The translations under genes and the position numbers were made by a program. From NCBI GenBank assembly GCA_029204225.1, contig CM055095.1, forward strand, positions 50,790,841-50,846,840: a stretch of 56,000 nucleotides of DNA, in the 5' to 3' direction. Under the pieces are notes generated by a model. The model made no database searches and was not told the DNA's origin. It saw nothing but the letters and a program-made list of their open reading frames with translations. How positions within the stretch are numbered: the stretch's first letter is position 1; the number at the start of each line of letters is the position of its first letter. The stretch is from Diphasiastrum complanatum. Taxonomy: Eukaryota; Streptophyta; Lycopodiopsida; Lycopodiales; Lycopodiaceae. Below, in pieces: positions 45,371 to 56,000 of the stretch.

Positions 45371-46334
45371 TGTTGGAGAAATGATAGGATTAGTTCGTTC
45401 AATTCTCTCGGTGCGTGCACTGCTGGTGACTTAGTAGGCGAACACAAGAACATTATAATTTTAGAGCTTTTAATGCGCAGTGGTAGTGGAAGCGATGAGC
45501 AAACAACCAGACAAATCAATCAGATGGCCAGACAGATCACAGAAAAGCATTGCAGTATATACGAATCTAAACGCATAACCAAACAAAGCTATAATCAGAT
45601 TAAGGATAACGAAATATACATGTCAATAATGCAAGTAAGCACAAAACAATTACAAATGTAACCGCATGCTTCAAAAGGCTAATCACAATCTGTAAAGGTT
45701 GTGAATCTATTACTGACAGTTTGTCTGAAAGAAAGAATCAATGGGTGAAAGCATCTACAATGTATGCCTCACTTTATACAAATCATGCTTCGTTGTGTGA
45801 ATACTGAAATGGTATTCACTATATACACAAATTTTACAGGTGTGCAGATGAAGAAAGTACAAAAGTAGTTGTGTTGTCTGTAGGAGATCATGGGTGGCTA
45901 CTATTGTTGTCAAATTTGTTTGCACAGTGCATGGGGTGAGCGTGAAGAGGTTGCGATGTCAAGTTTCCGCTCAGATTGCATGTGTTTGAAAATGCGATAA
46001 ACGTGACACTCTTTGGCTTTTGGCCTTGTCCTTACCTAAAGGCAACCTTTGCCCTTGTAAAGGCAACTACCACATTTTTCACCTATCTAATTTTACATGT
46101 AAATATGCTGATTGTGCAACTGTCACATTTTTCGCATTTTTCGTGTATCAAAAATTACAAGTAAAAATGCAGTATCACATTTTTTGCCTGTGAGAAATTG
46201 CGAGTAAAAATGCAGACTGTTGCGACACACATTTAAAAAATGCAGACTGTGGGATAACACAAGTAAAAATGCAGCAGCATGAATGGAGGCAGATTAACAT
46301 AGGATTTAGGAGAGTAGAGGAAATAAATCCAACA
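45371..46334 (-). repeat. 5' LTR of copia C
   Basis: On the minus strand it starts TGTTGGATTTATTTCC at 46334 and ends CATTTCTCCAACA at 45371, 964 bp. The ends are inverted repeats TGTTGGA/TCCAACA. A TATATAG sequence lies near 45820 (minus). The outer U3 (46145-46275) carries four copies of a GTAAAAATGCAG word as written on plus, plus TTTTTCGCATTTTTCG. The C1 LTR has a similar AAATGCG word, so the two copia families may share a U3 control motif. No 3' LTR was found. Confidence 0.85.
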
Positions 46335-48640
46335 TTATCAATCCCATTGAGATTTTTTTTTATTGATTATGATGAAAAAATACATTCAATCTAACATTGA
46401 CTAGTGTTCAAGGCCACTAGCTACATGAGTTTGGCATAAAGCCTGATGCAGACTGTTAAAGGTCATTAAGATATGGGGCCAATAGACTTGGACCATGTCT
46501 TGTTTGTAGAATTTGTAACTCTGTACAACCCATGAAATTTCTTTATGTAACCACAAGATAGTTTAAGACATTTTTATGCCAAGATCTAACACGCTTACTT
46601 AACTACACACTCAAGGCTTAGCTATAAGGTTCATCTAAACTCGATTTAGCAGCTAGCAAATGAGTCCTTAAAGAGCATTTACAACCTACTTATCATAATA
46701 TAGAAAAGAGCAAAAATGTTTTTTCATGTAGGGTATGCTGGATTATGCTCATTGATTATCTATCTAATTCAATTTTTTATCTACATCAATTAATCTATTC
46801 GGTTTCTGCGCATTTACTCGCGTCATTGCACAATCTACAGAAATACACAAGAATTGCTAACAAGTGGTCGGCAACGACAACGAGAAATATCTATTGAGAC
46901 ACTATCAAAGGGTCGACAGATATTTTTCAAAGGTTAATAGATCATGTTATCACTTGTTTTGCTAACAAATTGCTCTAAGCATTGCTAGCAAATAACTACC
47001 CATGTAACCTAACTAATAAGTGACAACCCAATATGGCTAAGTGGATCAACAACCAAACAATTACCTTAAACTATCATTTGGATAAGCCCATGTGGCATTC
47101 CTAAGTAGTATAAATAGTTGATCATATCAAGTTAAATAATCAAATCAAGAATTGAATCAATAAATTTACGATTGATCGCTGAAGCACTACTAATTAACAG
47201 AAGTGCATCAAACAGAGACGATCAGTGTTCAGTGTTAGTTTCAAGTATGTGGTTGCATCTGCTATTGTCTTGTGCTTGCTATTCATCTGATTTGTACATG
47301 CTTCCTGAACTCAATCAAATTGTCTTATTGCATTCAATATCATGTCAGAATGAATGTATGCTTTTCTGTTCTACTGTAATCTAATTTTGGTCTCTTATAG
47401 TTTTGTTTGAGCTATCGAATGCATTCACATAGCAATATTATATCAATTTATGTTTGTCTACGTAATCAATCTCATATATACTAATTATTTTAAAGTTAGA
47501 ATTAAGTAGAATCAAACGTGACACTTGTCACAATATTATGGTTTGAATTTGATAGGCATTGTCATGCATTGATGTAGACAAATCCTCTGCTTAGGAGGAT
47601 CTGTTTATTGTTTTTTTTGTTCTTCTTACTTCTTTTTTTGCCTGTCAACAGAGACAGTGGGCTCTTGCTTAAGTTATTCTTTCTTGTTTAAAGCCCAAAA
47701 TCAAGCAGATGGGACAGATCTACGTTGTAGTAATGTCCTGCCTATTAGAGGACACCAAGGAAGGCCACTCTTGAACTAATGCACATGCATAAACAACCAA
47801 TCATACATGCCAAAGCGTTCAACCATAAAATCAGTGTGCAGATCTGTTGAACAGACAATGAAATCCTACTCTAATGCTGCAATATCAAGTGAACCGATCC
47901 TTAAAAGGCTGAAACTACTCTACACATGCATTAACCTACAAACTAGAAACAAAAAGTAAATGGACAGCTTCTTAAAATCTGGAAACTAAACTAGCATACA
48001 CATTATCACTGCAAGAAACAAAGCAAAAAACTAAACTAACTAAACTAGACAGCACTTTAGAAGTCCAAAAATCAAGAAACACTCATTTCTTGATTCTTGG
48101 ACACCCCAAGAACATCAAGAACTGGAATGTCTAGGATAAGCAAGATCTACTCCACAAATCCAGCCTATTTAGTTTACCTGAATGCTGATTCTTACATTAA
48201 TCCACAAGAAAAACATGAAATCTAATCCACTCTACGAAAGCAAGAGAACTAATCCACAACCACACACAAAAGAGATGGAGGGGCAAGATCATTAATGCAT
48301 CACTCAAGAAACAAGAATGATCAAAGGGCTCAAGAATGCATCAAAACTCATGGAAGATCTTCTCATTTCAGCATGGAGTAGATACATTTACAAAAGCCTC
48401 CCTTCTACAAAGGGGGAGTCTCTTAAATAAGCAAGAGAGCTTCTTAGGTGGCATCCTAGTGGCATTTCCACATTACACAAATTACAAGTGGAATTATGCT
48501 CTCCACTAGATGTCACCATCAAAAGGTGGCTCACTCTACTTTTCTAAGAGAGGCCTACTTGCATTTCTTACCTTGCCTAGAAATACTAGTTCCTATGTGG
48601 TCATTCCATCTTTCGGGATTCACCATGAGGCTTACATAGT
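46335..48640. other. Stretch without recognised genes
   Basis: No coding family was recognised. Open frames such as 47172-47384 lack motifs. At 48250-48600 the minus strand has a TATTTAAGAG box (48421-48430) after GC-richer sequence and ahead of a CT-rich stretch, as in a retroelement promoter, but no LTR edges could be fixed. A CCTCCCTT/AAAGGGGG hairpin lies at about 48398-48417. Confidence 0.35.
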
Positions 48641-50033
48641 TTCTACTTGACAATATTAACTAGTATTCTTTGGCTCTCATATTCGGCTCTCAGTCTTCGT
48701 TCATCTCGTCTTCTTAGAGACCTCCTCGATCTAAGGGTAGAGGTGCTCGTGGGTAGCTCTGGCCGAGTATCTTGGGGATTCGTCAGAATCAGCCAACATC
48801 ATCTCACCCCTAATGTGTTGCAGGACCCACTGCAACCCATATTGGATGATATTGCTCCACTTTTCATTGGAATCTTTGATTGTCACTTGAAAAGGATTGA
48901 TCCTCGTTCGCTTGCATAAAACCAAGTGCTTATTGTTGCCGGTCTTTACCACAAAAAACTACTTTTGCAAATTGTCGCATTTTAACCAAAATGTCCTATT
49001 TTTGCAAATGGAGGATGTCTTCAAAATTGGAGAGCTCCCAGCAGCTTCACAACTCTGCATACTTGAGTGTCTCCCTCGTGTCTTTTTTTCCATCTTTTGG
49101 TCACTTGTATCTGCCATGGACGATTTCACTTCTAGTTTCTTGGCAGGCTAGCTTTATGGGAGGTCTTGCTAGATATTCATCAATTGTCTTGGCACTCTTG
49201 TATCCTCCATTTTATTTCTGGGTGTTTCCGTAGTTCTTCTCTCAGTCAAAGTTCCAATCTTGCCGATGCTCTTGCCTTGACGAAAAGAGGAAGAACCTTC
49301 GATTTGATAGGTTGCACAAACTTTCGTTATCAGTCTCAAGGGGATGGACTCATCATCAAAGAGTGGTAGAAACATATTTGGACGGATAGGTAGGTGACGG
49401 TAGGGACTTGACAGAAGGGCGAGGAACTGATAGTTCTATAGTTGCAGCCTTGGACCCTTGCAATGTCGAGCTTTGACCACCACTTGCTAGGTGAGGAGCT
49501 CGTTTTATTCTACAGGCTCACTGTTGTCTTCATCATTTTGCTTTTCTGCAGCTTTGTCCTTTGATCCATTACTTCTGGATCTCTTTGGGCTTTATAGGAC
49601 GGGATTCAACTATCATTGCTCCAGAGAGTTTCTTTTGATCTAGATTGATTTAACTCAATTGTTGCTTAAGTTTCGTCCTTTCCTCCTTGACTTCTTTGCT
49701 TTATCTCTTTTTTGTTGTTTCGCCTGTTTCCTTAGGTCTTCTTTTTTGGCTGACCAACCGATGTAGGTGGTAGTTAATCTCCGCAAGGCATTTGCAATGA
49801 TCTCTTAGCCGCTTCGGTAATACTATCAGTAACCTGAAAAGATTGGAAATTTCTCAGATGAATAGTGAAACGGTGGAAAGCAGAGAGATGAAGGGTAGGA
49901 TGGTGGTGGTGACATCGATAGATGGTGTGGGCGATAGGCATGAGCGTAGATGCAGATGTTGTGGTAAGAGAGTTGGCTGGAGAAGGAGACTGATTTTCCA
50001 ATGCTTGTACTTCCATCTTTTGAAGGATCTTCA
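48641..50033 (-). other. Possible distal part of gypsy G4, unrecognised
   Basis: This lies downstream (minus sense) of the G4 Gag. Minus-strand frames at 48952-48731 (CKRTRINPFQVTIKDSNEKW, YGLQWVLQHIRGEMMLADSD) and 50037-49774 read like protein but show no protease, RT or integrase motif. It may be the Gag-protease linker or a captured sequence. I cannot assign it. Confidence 0.3.
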
Positions 50034-52171
50034 TCATGACTGGGGTACTTCTTCTGATTGAGTCTCTTTGGATTGCCCATCTGTTTTCTTAGCCTTTTCT
50101 TTGTCGTCTTTGGTTTTGTGACATTGGCTATCGATCTTGCTCATGTTGTTGTTGGCAATGTGGCTGCTCCCGTGGATGCTTGCAAACCCACTCTTCCCCC
50201 CCCCCCCCCCCCCCCCCTCAAAAAAAATCTGTTGGTGAGGATTTTGTTGCTGGTAACTGTTCATGCTCAGGATTGGATCGGCGTGTGGAACATGTAGTTG
50301 AAAACACGTTGAACATGTGACTGGACTAATGATTGAACAAATTTTAACTAAATTTGTTTCGATCTTGCTGTAGATGACTCGAAGATGAATATGGCAATGA
50401 GATGCAGGAACCAACTCCGATGTGATCTGTACTTTGCAGATTTGGTAGATGCGCAAAAATTCGAAACTCGTATAAGGTGATTTGAAGATTGATAGATGAA
50501 TGACAAGTTATTCTAAGATACGCTACATGATGTCTCCTGTTCAATGGCTATTCTTGATGAACTAAAAACAAATGTAGAAAAAGATATGCAATTAGAAGAA
50601 ATTACCAAATCAAAAAATGACAAAAAATAAACAAGAAAGATACCAATGTTACAGAGAGTGAAAGTCGTAGAGCACTTGTCAAACAAAAAGTCATTCATCA
50701 ACATGTACAATTCACCTGGACAATTTCATGTTTCTAGTGATCTTTGAGAGTAATGAAAGAAATCTTATAAGCCCTTGTCAAAAACAAGACAGGAAAAGTG
50801 ACACTGAATCTACCATCGTTGATAGTAGATGTTGTAAGACATAGCTTCAAATGCAGTTATGGTTGAGGTACTATGTCCTAAAGACCTCTCTAAGCACGAG
50901 ATTCAGAACCGAATCTCGATCTGGATTTACGGTTCCTAAATGTATTGTGTATTGGCACATTGGAAATTTTATCAGCATGTGGAAAGACAAATAGATTTGA
51001 TGCTGTAAAAGTGGAGAAAAACTGTTAATTCTTTGTGGAGGTTGCTCTTGGTTGGACATTGTAGCAGATGACAAAATATCGGTTTCGCTTTCCTCCTACA
51101 AGGACTCATGTCATATTAGTGTCTTTTTGCATTATGGAGTTGGTGTAGTGCGTGGTAATGTAGAAGTTTGCAAGAAACTTCTTGAGTGAGCAGCAGGTTG
51201 ATCGGTTGAGTGCTATGGTGCTCGTGTTGTGTTGTTGTGAGGATCCTATCGGGAGTCATAACTAACGTGTCGGGCAGGTAGGATCTTAGTTGGTTGTTTC
51301 GGACAATCTTTGAAACTATGTTTTTTGACACAGTCGGGACACTCGGCATGGTACTTGGTCCTGACTAGGCAAGCAACCATGAAATCGCCAGTTTCACTAC
51401 AGATGAAAAATCTATTGTTCAATGGTCCTTGTATAACTACATAGCCATCTTGTATGGCGAATGGGTCTGGACTTTCAAGTGGATATTCATGATAAGTCAA
51501 GGAATGTCCAGACTGTGACGGTTGTTCTTCATATCATTGGATGGCATGTGCTTGGATATGCTGATATGAAGAACAAGCATCAGCAGGATGCGTAGCCCGA
51601 CAGTGTGGGCACCAGATGGGTTTTTGTTTATTAAGTACCTTGGCAATGTGTGGTTGACGAGGCATACTACGTTGGATAGACTTCAAAGTAGTTTGAAACT
51701 CGTTGGTGAGTTTCTCCATCTGTAGTTGATGTTGATGATTAAGCAACTCCAATTGTGATTTCCAAAGCTGATCTCGGGTATCCACAAATTGACTTCGACT
51801 CATGGACAAGAGCACGGGGTGCTTTTCTTTCCCTAAATTCATCATTTGATCCTTCATCTTCCTCCCGGATGGCATCAGACATAGCTAGCTTGAGGCTCGT
51901 ATATTCGTCATTGGATTTAAACTTGCGTGTAATCCATTGGAAGTCCGACTAAGAACCAAATGATGAGCAACTGTTCGGTGGTCTGTTCTTGTACTTGAAT
52001 TTTCAGGTGCTCGGATCTATAAGGTTCGCAAATGTCGAATGGGTTTGTAGACGGCTCGTGTATATGGGACCGCATTCGGGAGAACCTAAGATGTTTGATT
52101 TCTTCAAATATGGGTGACACCATGTGATGTGGATATTCATCTGAAATATGGAGATCTGTATGGTATTCCAT
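50034..52171 (-). pseudogene. Gypsy G4 Gag
   Basis: At 52171-51917 the minus strand reads FEEIKHLRFSRMRSHIHEPS and LLIIWFLVGLPMDYTQV, matching the WFLAGLPQ mark of G1 Gag. The next frame has LKLAMSDAIREEDEGSNDEF, which lines up with G1's MEDAIREKDEGSDDEY. Knuckles follow: CPHCRATHPADAC (near 51605), a damaged one ending SETGDFMVAC, and CPDCVKKHSFKDC (near 51320). The tail (50456-50034) is Gly- and Lys-rich and includes the 22-bp C run. Several frame changes are present. G4 is thus a sister of G1 and G3 with the same multi-knuckle Gag. Confidence 0.75.
50196..50217. repeat. Poly-C run of 22 bases
   Basis: The minus strand has 22 consecutive G within the tail of the G4 Gag, encoding a polyglycine patch. 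The length should vary between reads or individuals. Confidence 0.9.
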
Positions 52172-52329
52172 TGGAGATGTTCTTATTTTTTTGGGTTTTG
52201 GGATGTTTGTCGTTTTTGGTTTCTGGTTTTGAATATATGCACTAGTTAGTTGTTAAGGGTGGTGTGTGGTGAATGGGTAAGTTAGTTTGTTTTTTTCTGC
52301 ATCAGTGGGTAAGCTAGGTGTCGGTTTGG

Positions 52330-52870
52330 TTAGAAGTCAGCTTGGTCGAAAAGTCGTTAGAACTGGGTACGGTCAGAATATCATTAGCTTGGCACGGTTG
52401 AAATGGCATTACCTAGGCTTGGTTGAAGTTAGTTCATTAGTGCTCGATTGAAGTTACGTTAGGTGGGCTCGGTTGAAATTTCTTTAGGGATTCGGTTTAG
52501 ATTGTGGAAGGAGGCGTTTGGTCCAAACGAGATTTGAATGAAGGTGATTTGGTCGAGGTGAAGTTACAGGAGTTGGTCGAGAGGGAGTTCAAATTATTCA
52601 GTCAAGACGGAACCTAAAGACTCGGTCGAGACAGAATCCAAAGGAGTCGGTCGACGTGTAATTCAAAAGGCTCAGTCGAAACGAAACCCAAAGAGTCAGG
52701 CGAACCCAAAAGAGTCGATCGAGACAGAATCCAAAGACTCGGTTGAGACGGAACCCAAAGGAGTCGGTCGACGTGGAACCCAAAAGGCTCGGTCGAAATG
52801 AAACCCAAAGAGTCAGTCGAGAGATGGAACCCAAAAGAGTCAGTCGCGAGACGGAATCCGAAGGCTCGGT
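52330..52870. repeat. GTCGGTCGAGACGGAACCCAAA-type tandem array, 117-bp higher-order unit
   Basis: Between 52580 and 52870 a unit of about 20-25 bases (consensus near AGTCGGTCGAGACGGAACCC) repeats some twelve times. Variants recur in a fixed order with a period of 117 bp (first block from 52619, second from 52736). Degenerate copies, reduced to CTCGGTTGAAGTTA-like words, extend back to about 52330. It lies in the leader upstream of the G4 Gag start (minus sense). The open frames through it are by-products. Confidence 0.85.
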
Positions 52871-53121
52871 TGAGGCTTGAGGCGGGGGCTCGGGCGAGAT
52901 GGATTGTAAACTAGTCGATCAAAATTTGAGGCGGGGCTTAGTCGAGATGGATTTGCAGGGCCTCGTTTTTTATTTTTTGTTTGTATAGTCAGATAAGAGG
53001 GCAAGGGATATTGAGAGTGTAGGGTTTTTTAGAATTTTAGTGTTAGGGTTGGGTTTGAGCTCGTGGAAACGAGATTTAGAGTTATTTGAACTCCTATGAT
53101 GAGAATCGACGTGGGCGATAT

Positions 53122-53133
53122 GCTCCAATACCA
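53122..53133 (-). other. Primer-site-like sequence next to an LTR
   Basis: The minus strand reads TGGTATTGGAGC one base after the LTR end CTCATCA. It resembles the iMet primer site with two changes. It would serve the minus-strand element below it (G4), although G1's relatives use tRNA-Asp. Confidence 0.5.
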
Positions 53134-53134
53134 C

Positions 53135-53784
53135 TGATGAGAAATTCGCGAAAGTGAAGCAACCGCAATTCTCTTGCGACTCGGATGGAGTTCAGATGCG
53201 ATCACTGGACACTGCCGGCTGAATCACTCCTACAATCCTCCAGAATGTAGTCAGGCACTACTAGCCTACGTTTATAAAATTAATGCAGCAATCAACATAG
53301 TTTTAACTAAGGTGTAGAATAAAAATGAACAAGGAAACTTAGACACACGAATAACAACAGACACATTTGCATTTGAGATCAGACATGACAAGAGAATCAT
53401 CTATATTGATCTTTCATTGATTCTTCAAGCACTGCATGCAAATCCACATAGTGCGTTGGCATGGGAGAAACAGAGTTCCATCACGAGTAATCCTCTCGCT
53501 TTACTAGCGGACAGTTGGATCTACAGATCCAAGACAGAATTGTTTTCGCACGCAGACGAACATGTATTTTGCAATTTCATCTTGATTGCTTACTAGCATC
53601 AGACTACTTCATTACACTATATGTGTATTCTGTCATCTATATGTCAAGTATAATCCAGCAAGTATATAGTAGTTCTATGTAACCTTTAAGATTAGAGTGA
53701 CTAAACATCTACAACTAATCAAAAAATTACAAGAATGGAGGATTAGCCATGACCTAGATTGTATCTGCTGACGTCATGCCATCA
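53135..53784 (-). repeat. LTR with TGATG/CATCA ends
   Basis: The minus-strand sequence starts TGATGGCATGACG at 53784 and ends AATTTCTCATCA at 53135, 650 bp, with inverted terminal TGATG...CATCA. It may be the 3' LTR of copia F above it, the 5' LTR of the element below it, or both. The upper edge is uncertain because no clear polypurine tract precedes it and the F open frame runs 11 bases into it. Confidence 0.5.
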
Positions 53785-54439
53785 GATCAGACATCTGTAC
53801 TTTTGGGTACTTGCATGATCTCGCTGGTACTCTTTGGAGCGTCAAGGACAGGAGAGAAGTTTTTGCGATGTTGGTTTTGTTTCCGTCGTTGGTTTTGTTT
53901 CCATCGTTGGTTCTGTTTCCATCGTTGGTTTCATTTTGGTCGTCTGCCTTTTTCTTGTACTGGACCGCAAAGGAATCTCGTGCCAGACCACAAAAGATTC
54001 TCATTCGTGAATCTTTTGAGTTTACGAACCGTTCGTGTTCGTCTCCTTTGACTTTCGTGTTTGCGAACCGTTTGTGTTCACAACCTTTGACTTTCGAGTT
54101 TGCGAACTGTTCATGTTCGTGTTTCGTGTCAGGCAGAGGGCCTAAAGCTAGCAAGGCTTTGTAGTTAGAAACATTTTGTTTCTTCAGCTCCCTCTCAAAG
54201 CATGATAGCTTTATGATCTCGAGATCTCTCCTTTGTATTTCAAAAAATCCTTTGTCCAGGGCTTTAGTGAAGATGTCAACAACCATGTCTTTCAATCCGA
54301 TGAAGGTGGTCTGCAGTATCTTCTTTTCAATTAGATCCCTGATCAAGTGGTACTTGATTGCAATGTGCTTCGTTCTGGAATGGAACACGAGATATTTTGT
54401 CAGGTGTATTGTAGAGGTGTTGTCCATCTGCAACACCAA
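53774..54439 (-). pseudogene. Copia F RNase H end with repeat-rich C-terminal tail
   Basis: The first 85 residues are the end of copia RNase H: MDNTSTIHLTKYLVFHSRTK, IAIKYHLIRDLIEKKI and VDIFTKALDKGFFEIQRRDL. Copia Pol usually stops a few residues later. Here the frame continues about 135 residues with three copies of an EHERFANSKVKGD-like unit (54125-54014), four copies of NDGNKT (53945-53875) and a basic end. The tail is hydrophilic and has no known fold. It might be translated polypurine-tract and U3 sequence or a true extension. The frame is open throughout, but upstream RT frames are broken, so function is doubtful. Confidence 0.7.
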
Positions 54440-55690
54440 GGGCTCGTTCCTTGTTTCATCTAATTCGTCCAGGAACTACCTTAGCCAAAATATCTCATTG
54501 GCCATCTTTGTTGCTGCAACATAATCTGCTTCGTAGGATGATTGGACTACAACGGTCTGTTTCTTGCTGACCCAAAGAACTGCTGCACCTGATGCGATGG
54601 TGCATCCTCTTGAGACACTTTTACAATCGTCCTTGAGAGATTATCAGCTAGCATCATTGTAGGAAAGTATCCTGAAACCTGCATCATGACAATAGCACAA
54701 GCCATGATCCCTCGTTGATTAAAGATATTGCAAAATTCGTTTTGCAATCTTCCAATGTGTTGAGCCTAGATTCGTGCAAAATTGGCTCATCCTGAATACT
54801 GCATAAGCAACATCAGGATGTGTGTTGTCTACAAGGTACATCAATGATCCTATCAGCTTCCTATAAGGTGTTAGCTGCATATGTTCTCTCTCTTCGTCAG
54901 TCTTCAAACAAACATCATTTGTCAACACCATCCCTGCGAGCATTGGAGTATTTGCTCCTTTGCAGTTCAGCATCCCAAAGTCCTCTAGGATCTTCTGGGT
55001 GTATCTGGACTGGTGAAGGTATAACTTACTTCCCTCATAGTCCCTTTCAATTTGCAAGCCTAGGAAACACCTGGCTTCTCCCAGATCCACGATCTCGAAA
55101 TATTTTGAGATGTCTATCTTTACTTCAGCAATTAGCTGCTCACTCCTGCAGAGTATCAGAGTGTCGTCCACATATACAACCACTATGATGATCTGCCCAT
55201 CTGTACCTCTGACATATACATTGGAATCAGCCAACAGAGGCCTGAATCTTAATGATTTTAGGGCTTGATCTTTCTTCTTGTACCATTGTCAGGCTGATTG
55301 TTTCAGACCGTAGATGCTTCTATGCATTCTACATACATAGTCAAGAAGTGAGTTCGAGACATATCCTGGGGGTTGATCCATATAGACATCTTCATCTAGT
55401 TCGCCATGCAAGAAGGTTGTCTTCTCGTCCACAATGTGGATCCTGAGGTCATAAGCTGCTGCGTATGCAAGTAACAGTCGTAGGGACGAATGTTTGACGA
55501 CAGAAGAAAAGGTTTCAGAGTAGTCAATACCATATCTCTAAGAAAATCCCTTTGCTACCAGTCTTGCCTTGTATTTCGTCACATTCCCATCTGTTCTGTA
55601 TTTGAGCTTAAAAACCCATTTGCATTTGACAGTCTTGCGCTTATGTGGTAATGGCTCCAACGTCTATACCCGGTTCTTCCTCATGGACTC
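54440..55690 (-). pseudogene. Copia F reverse transcriptase
   Basis: Minus-strand motifs run in order: CKWVFKLKYRTDGNV, YKARLVAKGFS followed by a stop, YSETFSSVVKHSSLRLLLAY, FLHGELDEDVYMDQPPGY, HRSIYGLKQSA and another stop (55690-55240). After 55234 come VYVDDTLILCRSE (catalytic box), FEIVDLGEARCFLGLQIERD, RYTQKILEDFGMLNCKGANT and YRKLIGSLMYLVDNTHPDVA. The stops replace residues normally encoded by CAA/CGA or TGG, consistent with C-to-T decay. The start of RNase H continues in a shifted frame near 54747-54547. Confidence 0.9.
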
Positions 55691-56000
55691 CATCTCTTCG
55701 TTCGTGGCTCGGATCCATTTGTCCTTGTCTGGACTATCAATCGCCTCCTCAAAAGTGTGTGGTTCGTCATTGAATCCACAGAACTCTTCTGATATGAAAG
55801 TTGAGCTGCCTGGCACATATCTTGCTGGTGCGCTTTGTGGCCTTGTCGACCTTCTAGGAGATCCTCCTGGGACAACAATGCCTTTGCCTTTGTCTGCTCT
55901 GCTCGATCTGGAACCATCTTGGTTTACAAGAACTGTAACAGTAGGCTACCTCTTGAATCTTTCCTCTTCTGATTCATCGCTTGAATGGGAAATGACTTGA
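55691..56000 (-). pseudogene. Copia F integrase-RT linker, cut by the window edge
   Basis: The minus strand reads SDESEEERFKR near 55990, a basic Ser/Arg/Pro linker (PRRSTRPQSAPARYVPGSS) and FEEAIDSPDKDKWIRATNEE, the usual lead into copia RT. The integrase itself lies beyond the window. Confidence 0.8.

Noticed and set aside
48398-48417. AAAGGGGGAGT, which looks like a copia polypurine tract on the plus strand
   Set aside because: No TG-starting LTR follows it, and it is one arm of a small hairpin.
52598-52834. A repetitive minus-strand protein with FWV and DRL words
   Set aside because: It is produced by the tandem repeat in the leader; the repeat period is not a multiple of three in all units.
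52580-52870. Centromeric or other satellite array
   Set aside because: Only about a dozen units are present and they sit in the leader of a gypsy element, so an element-internal repeat is the simpler reading.

Overview
The window is nuclear DNA of a land plant. It is AT-rich and consists almost entirely of nested, broken transposable elements with simple-sequence tracts between them. Evidence for a plant is the combination of Ty1/copia and Ty3/gypsy LTR retrotransposons with tRNA-Asp and tRNA-iMet primer sites, a CACTA-type (En/Spm) DNA transposon end, an intron-containing transposon-like gene and long (TC)n tracts. The species cannot be fixed from the sequence. I see no rRNA or tRNA gene, CRISPR array, bacterial operon or convincing single-copy host gene.

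Layout. 1-1351: rearranged copia pieces in both orientations. 1352-7510 (+): a gypsy element (G1) with a 5' LTR, a tRNA-Asp primer site, a repeat-filled leader and a decayed Gag-protease-RT-RNase H, cut off inside RNase H. 7511-8490: CACTA remnant. 8495-12825 (-): copia element (C1) with a 3' LTR and polypurine tract. 12826-12930: another copia integrase scrap. 12931-15660 (-): pol of a second gypsy lineage (G2). 15661-17570: simple repeats. 17575-18713: a CACTA end with two long palindromes, inserted in a gypsy RNase H. 18780-19294: decayed LTR. 19295-25665: mostly unrecognised, with small retroelement scraps.

25670-30430: gypsy and copia scraps around gypsy element G3 (-), with a cluster of heat-shock-element-like dyads at 27294-27498. 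30432-33561 (+): copia element A. 33873-38500: (TC)n tracts, a 55-bp minisatellite, an unknown minus-strand ORF pair, and a three-exon transposon-like gene (36184-37322) followed by a dense field of GTGGAT/ATCCAC palindromes. 38525-46334 (-): copia element C, interrupted at 39303 by the complete copia element B (39308-45124, 828-bp LTRs, AGTTT target duplication). 46335-50033: little recognisable. 50034-53134 (-): gypsy element G4 with a 117-bp higher-order repeat in its leader. 53135-53784: an LTR. 53774-56000 (-): copia element F, whose Pol has a repeat-rich C-terminal tail.

How the pieces relate. G1, G3 and G4 share a Gag with several zinc knuckles. A and B belong to one copia family and share the same in-frame loss of the integrase core, so the family was probably amplified as a non-autonomous lineage using another copia's enzymes. 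Nesting gives relative ages: C is older than B, and the gypsy RNase H at 17976 is older than the CACTA inserted in it. Most reading frames are broken by stops that fit C-to-T decay of methylated DNA. The best candidates for something undescribed are the gene plus palindrome unit at 36.2-38.5 kb, the A/B non-autonomous family, the heat-shock-like array and the F-element tail.
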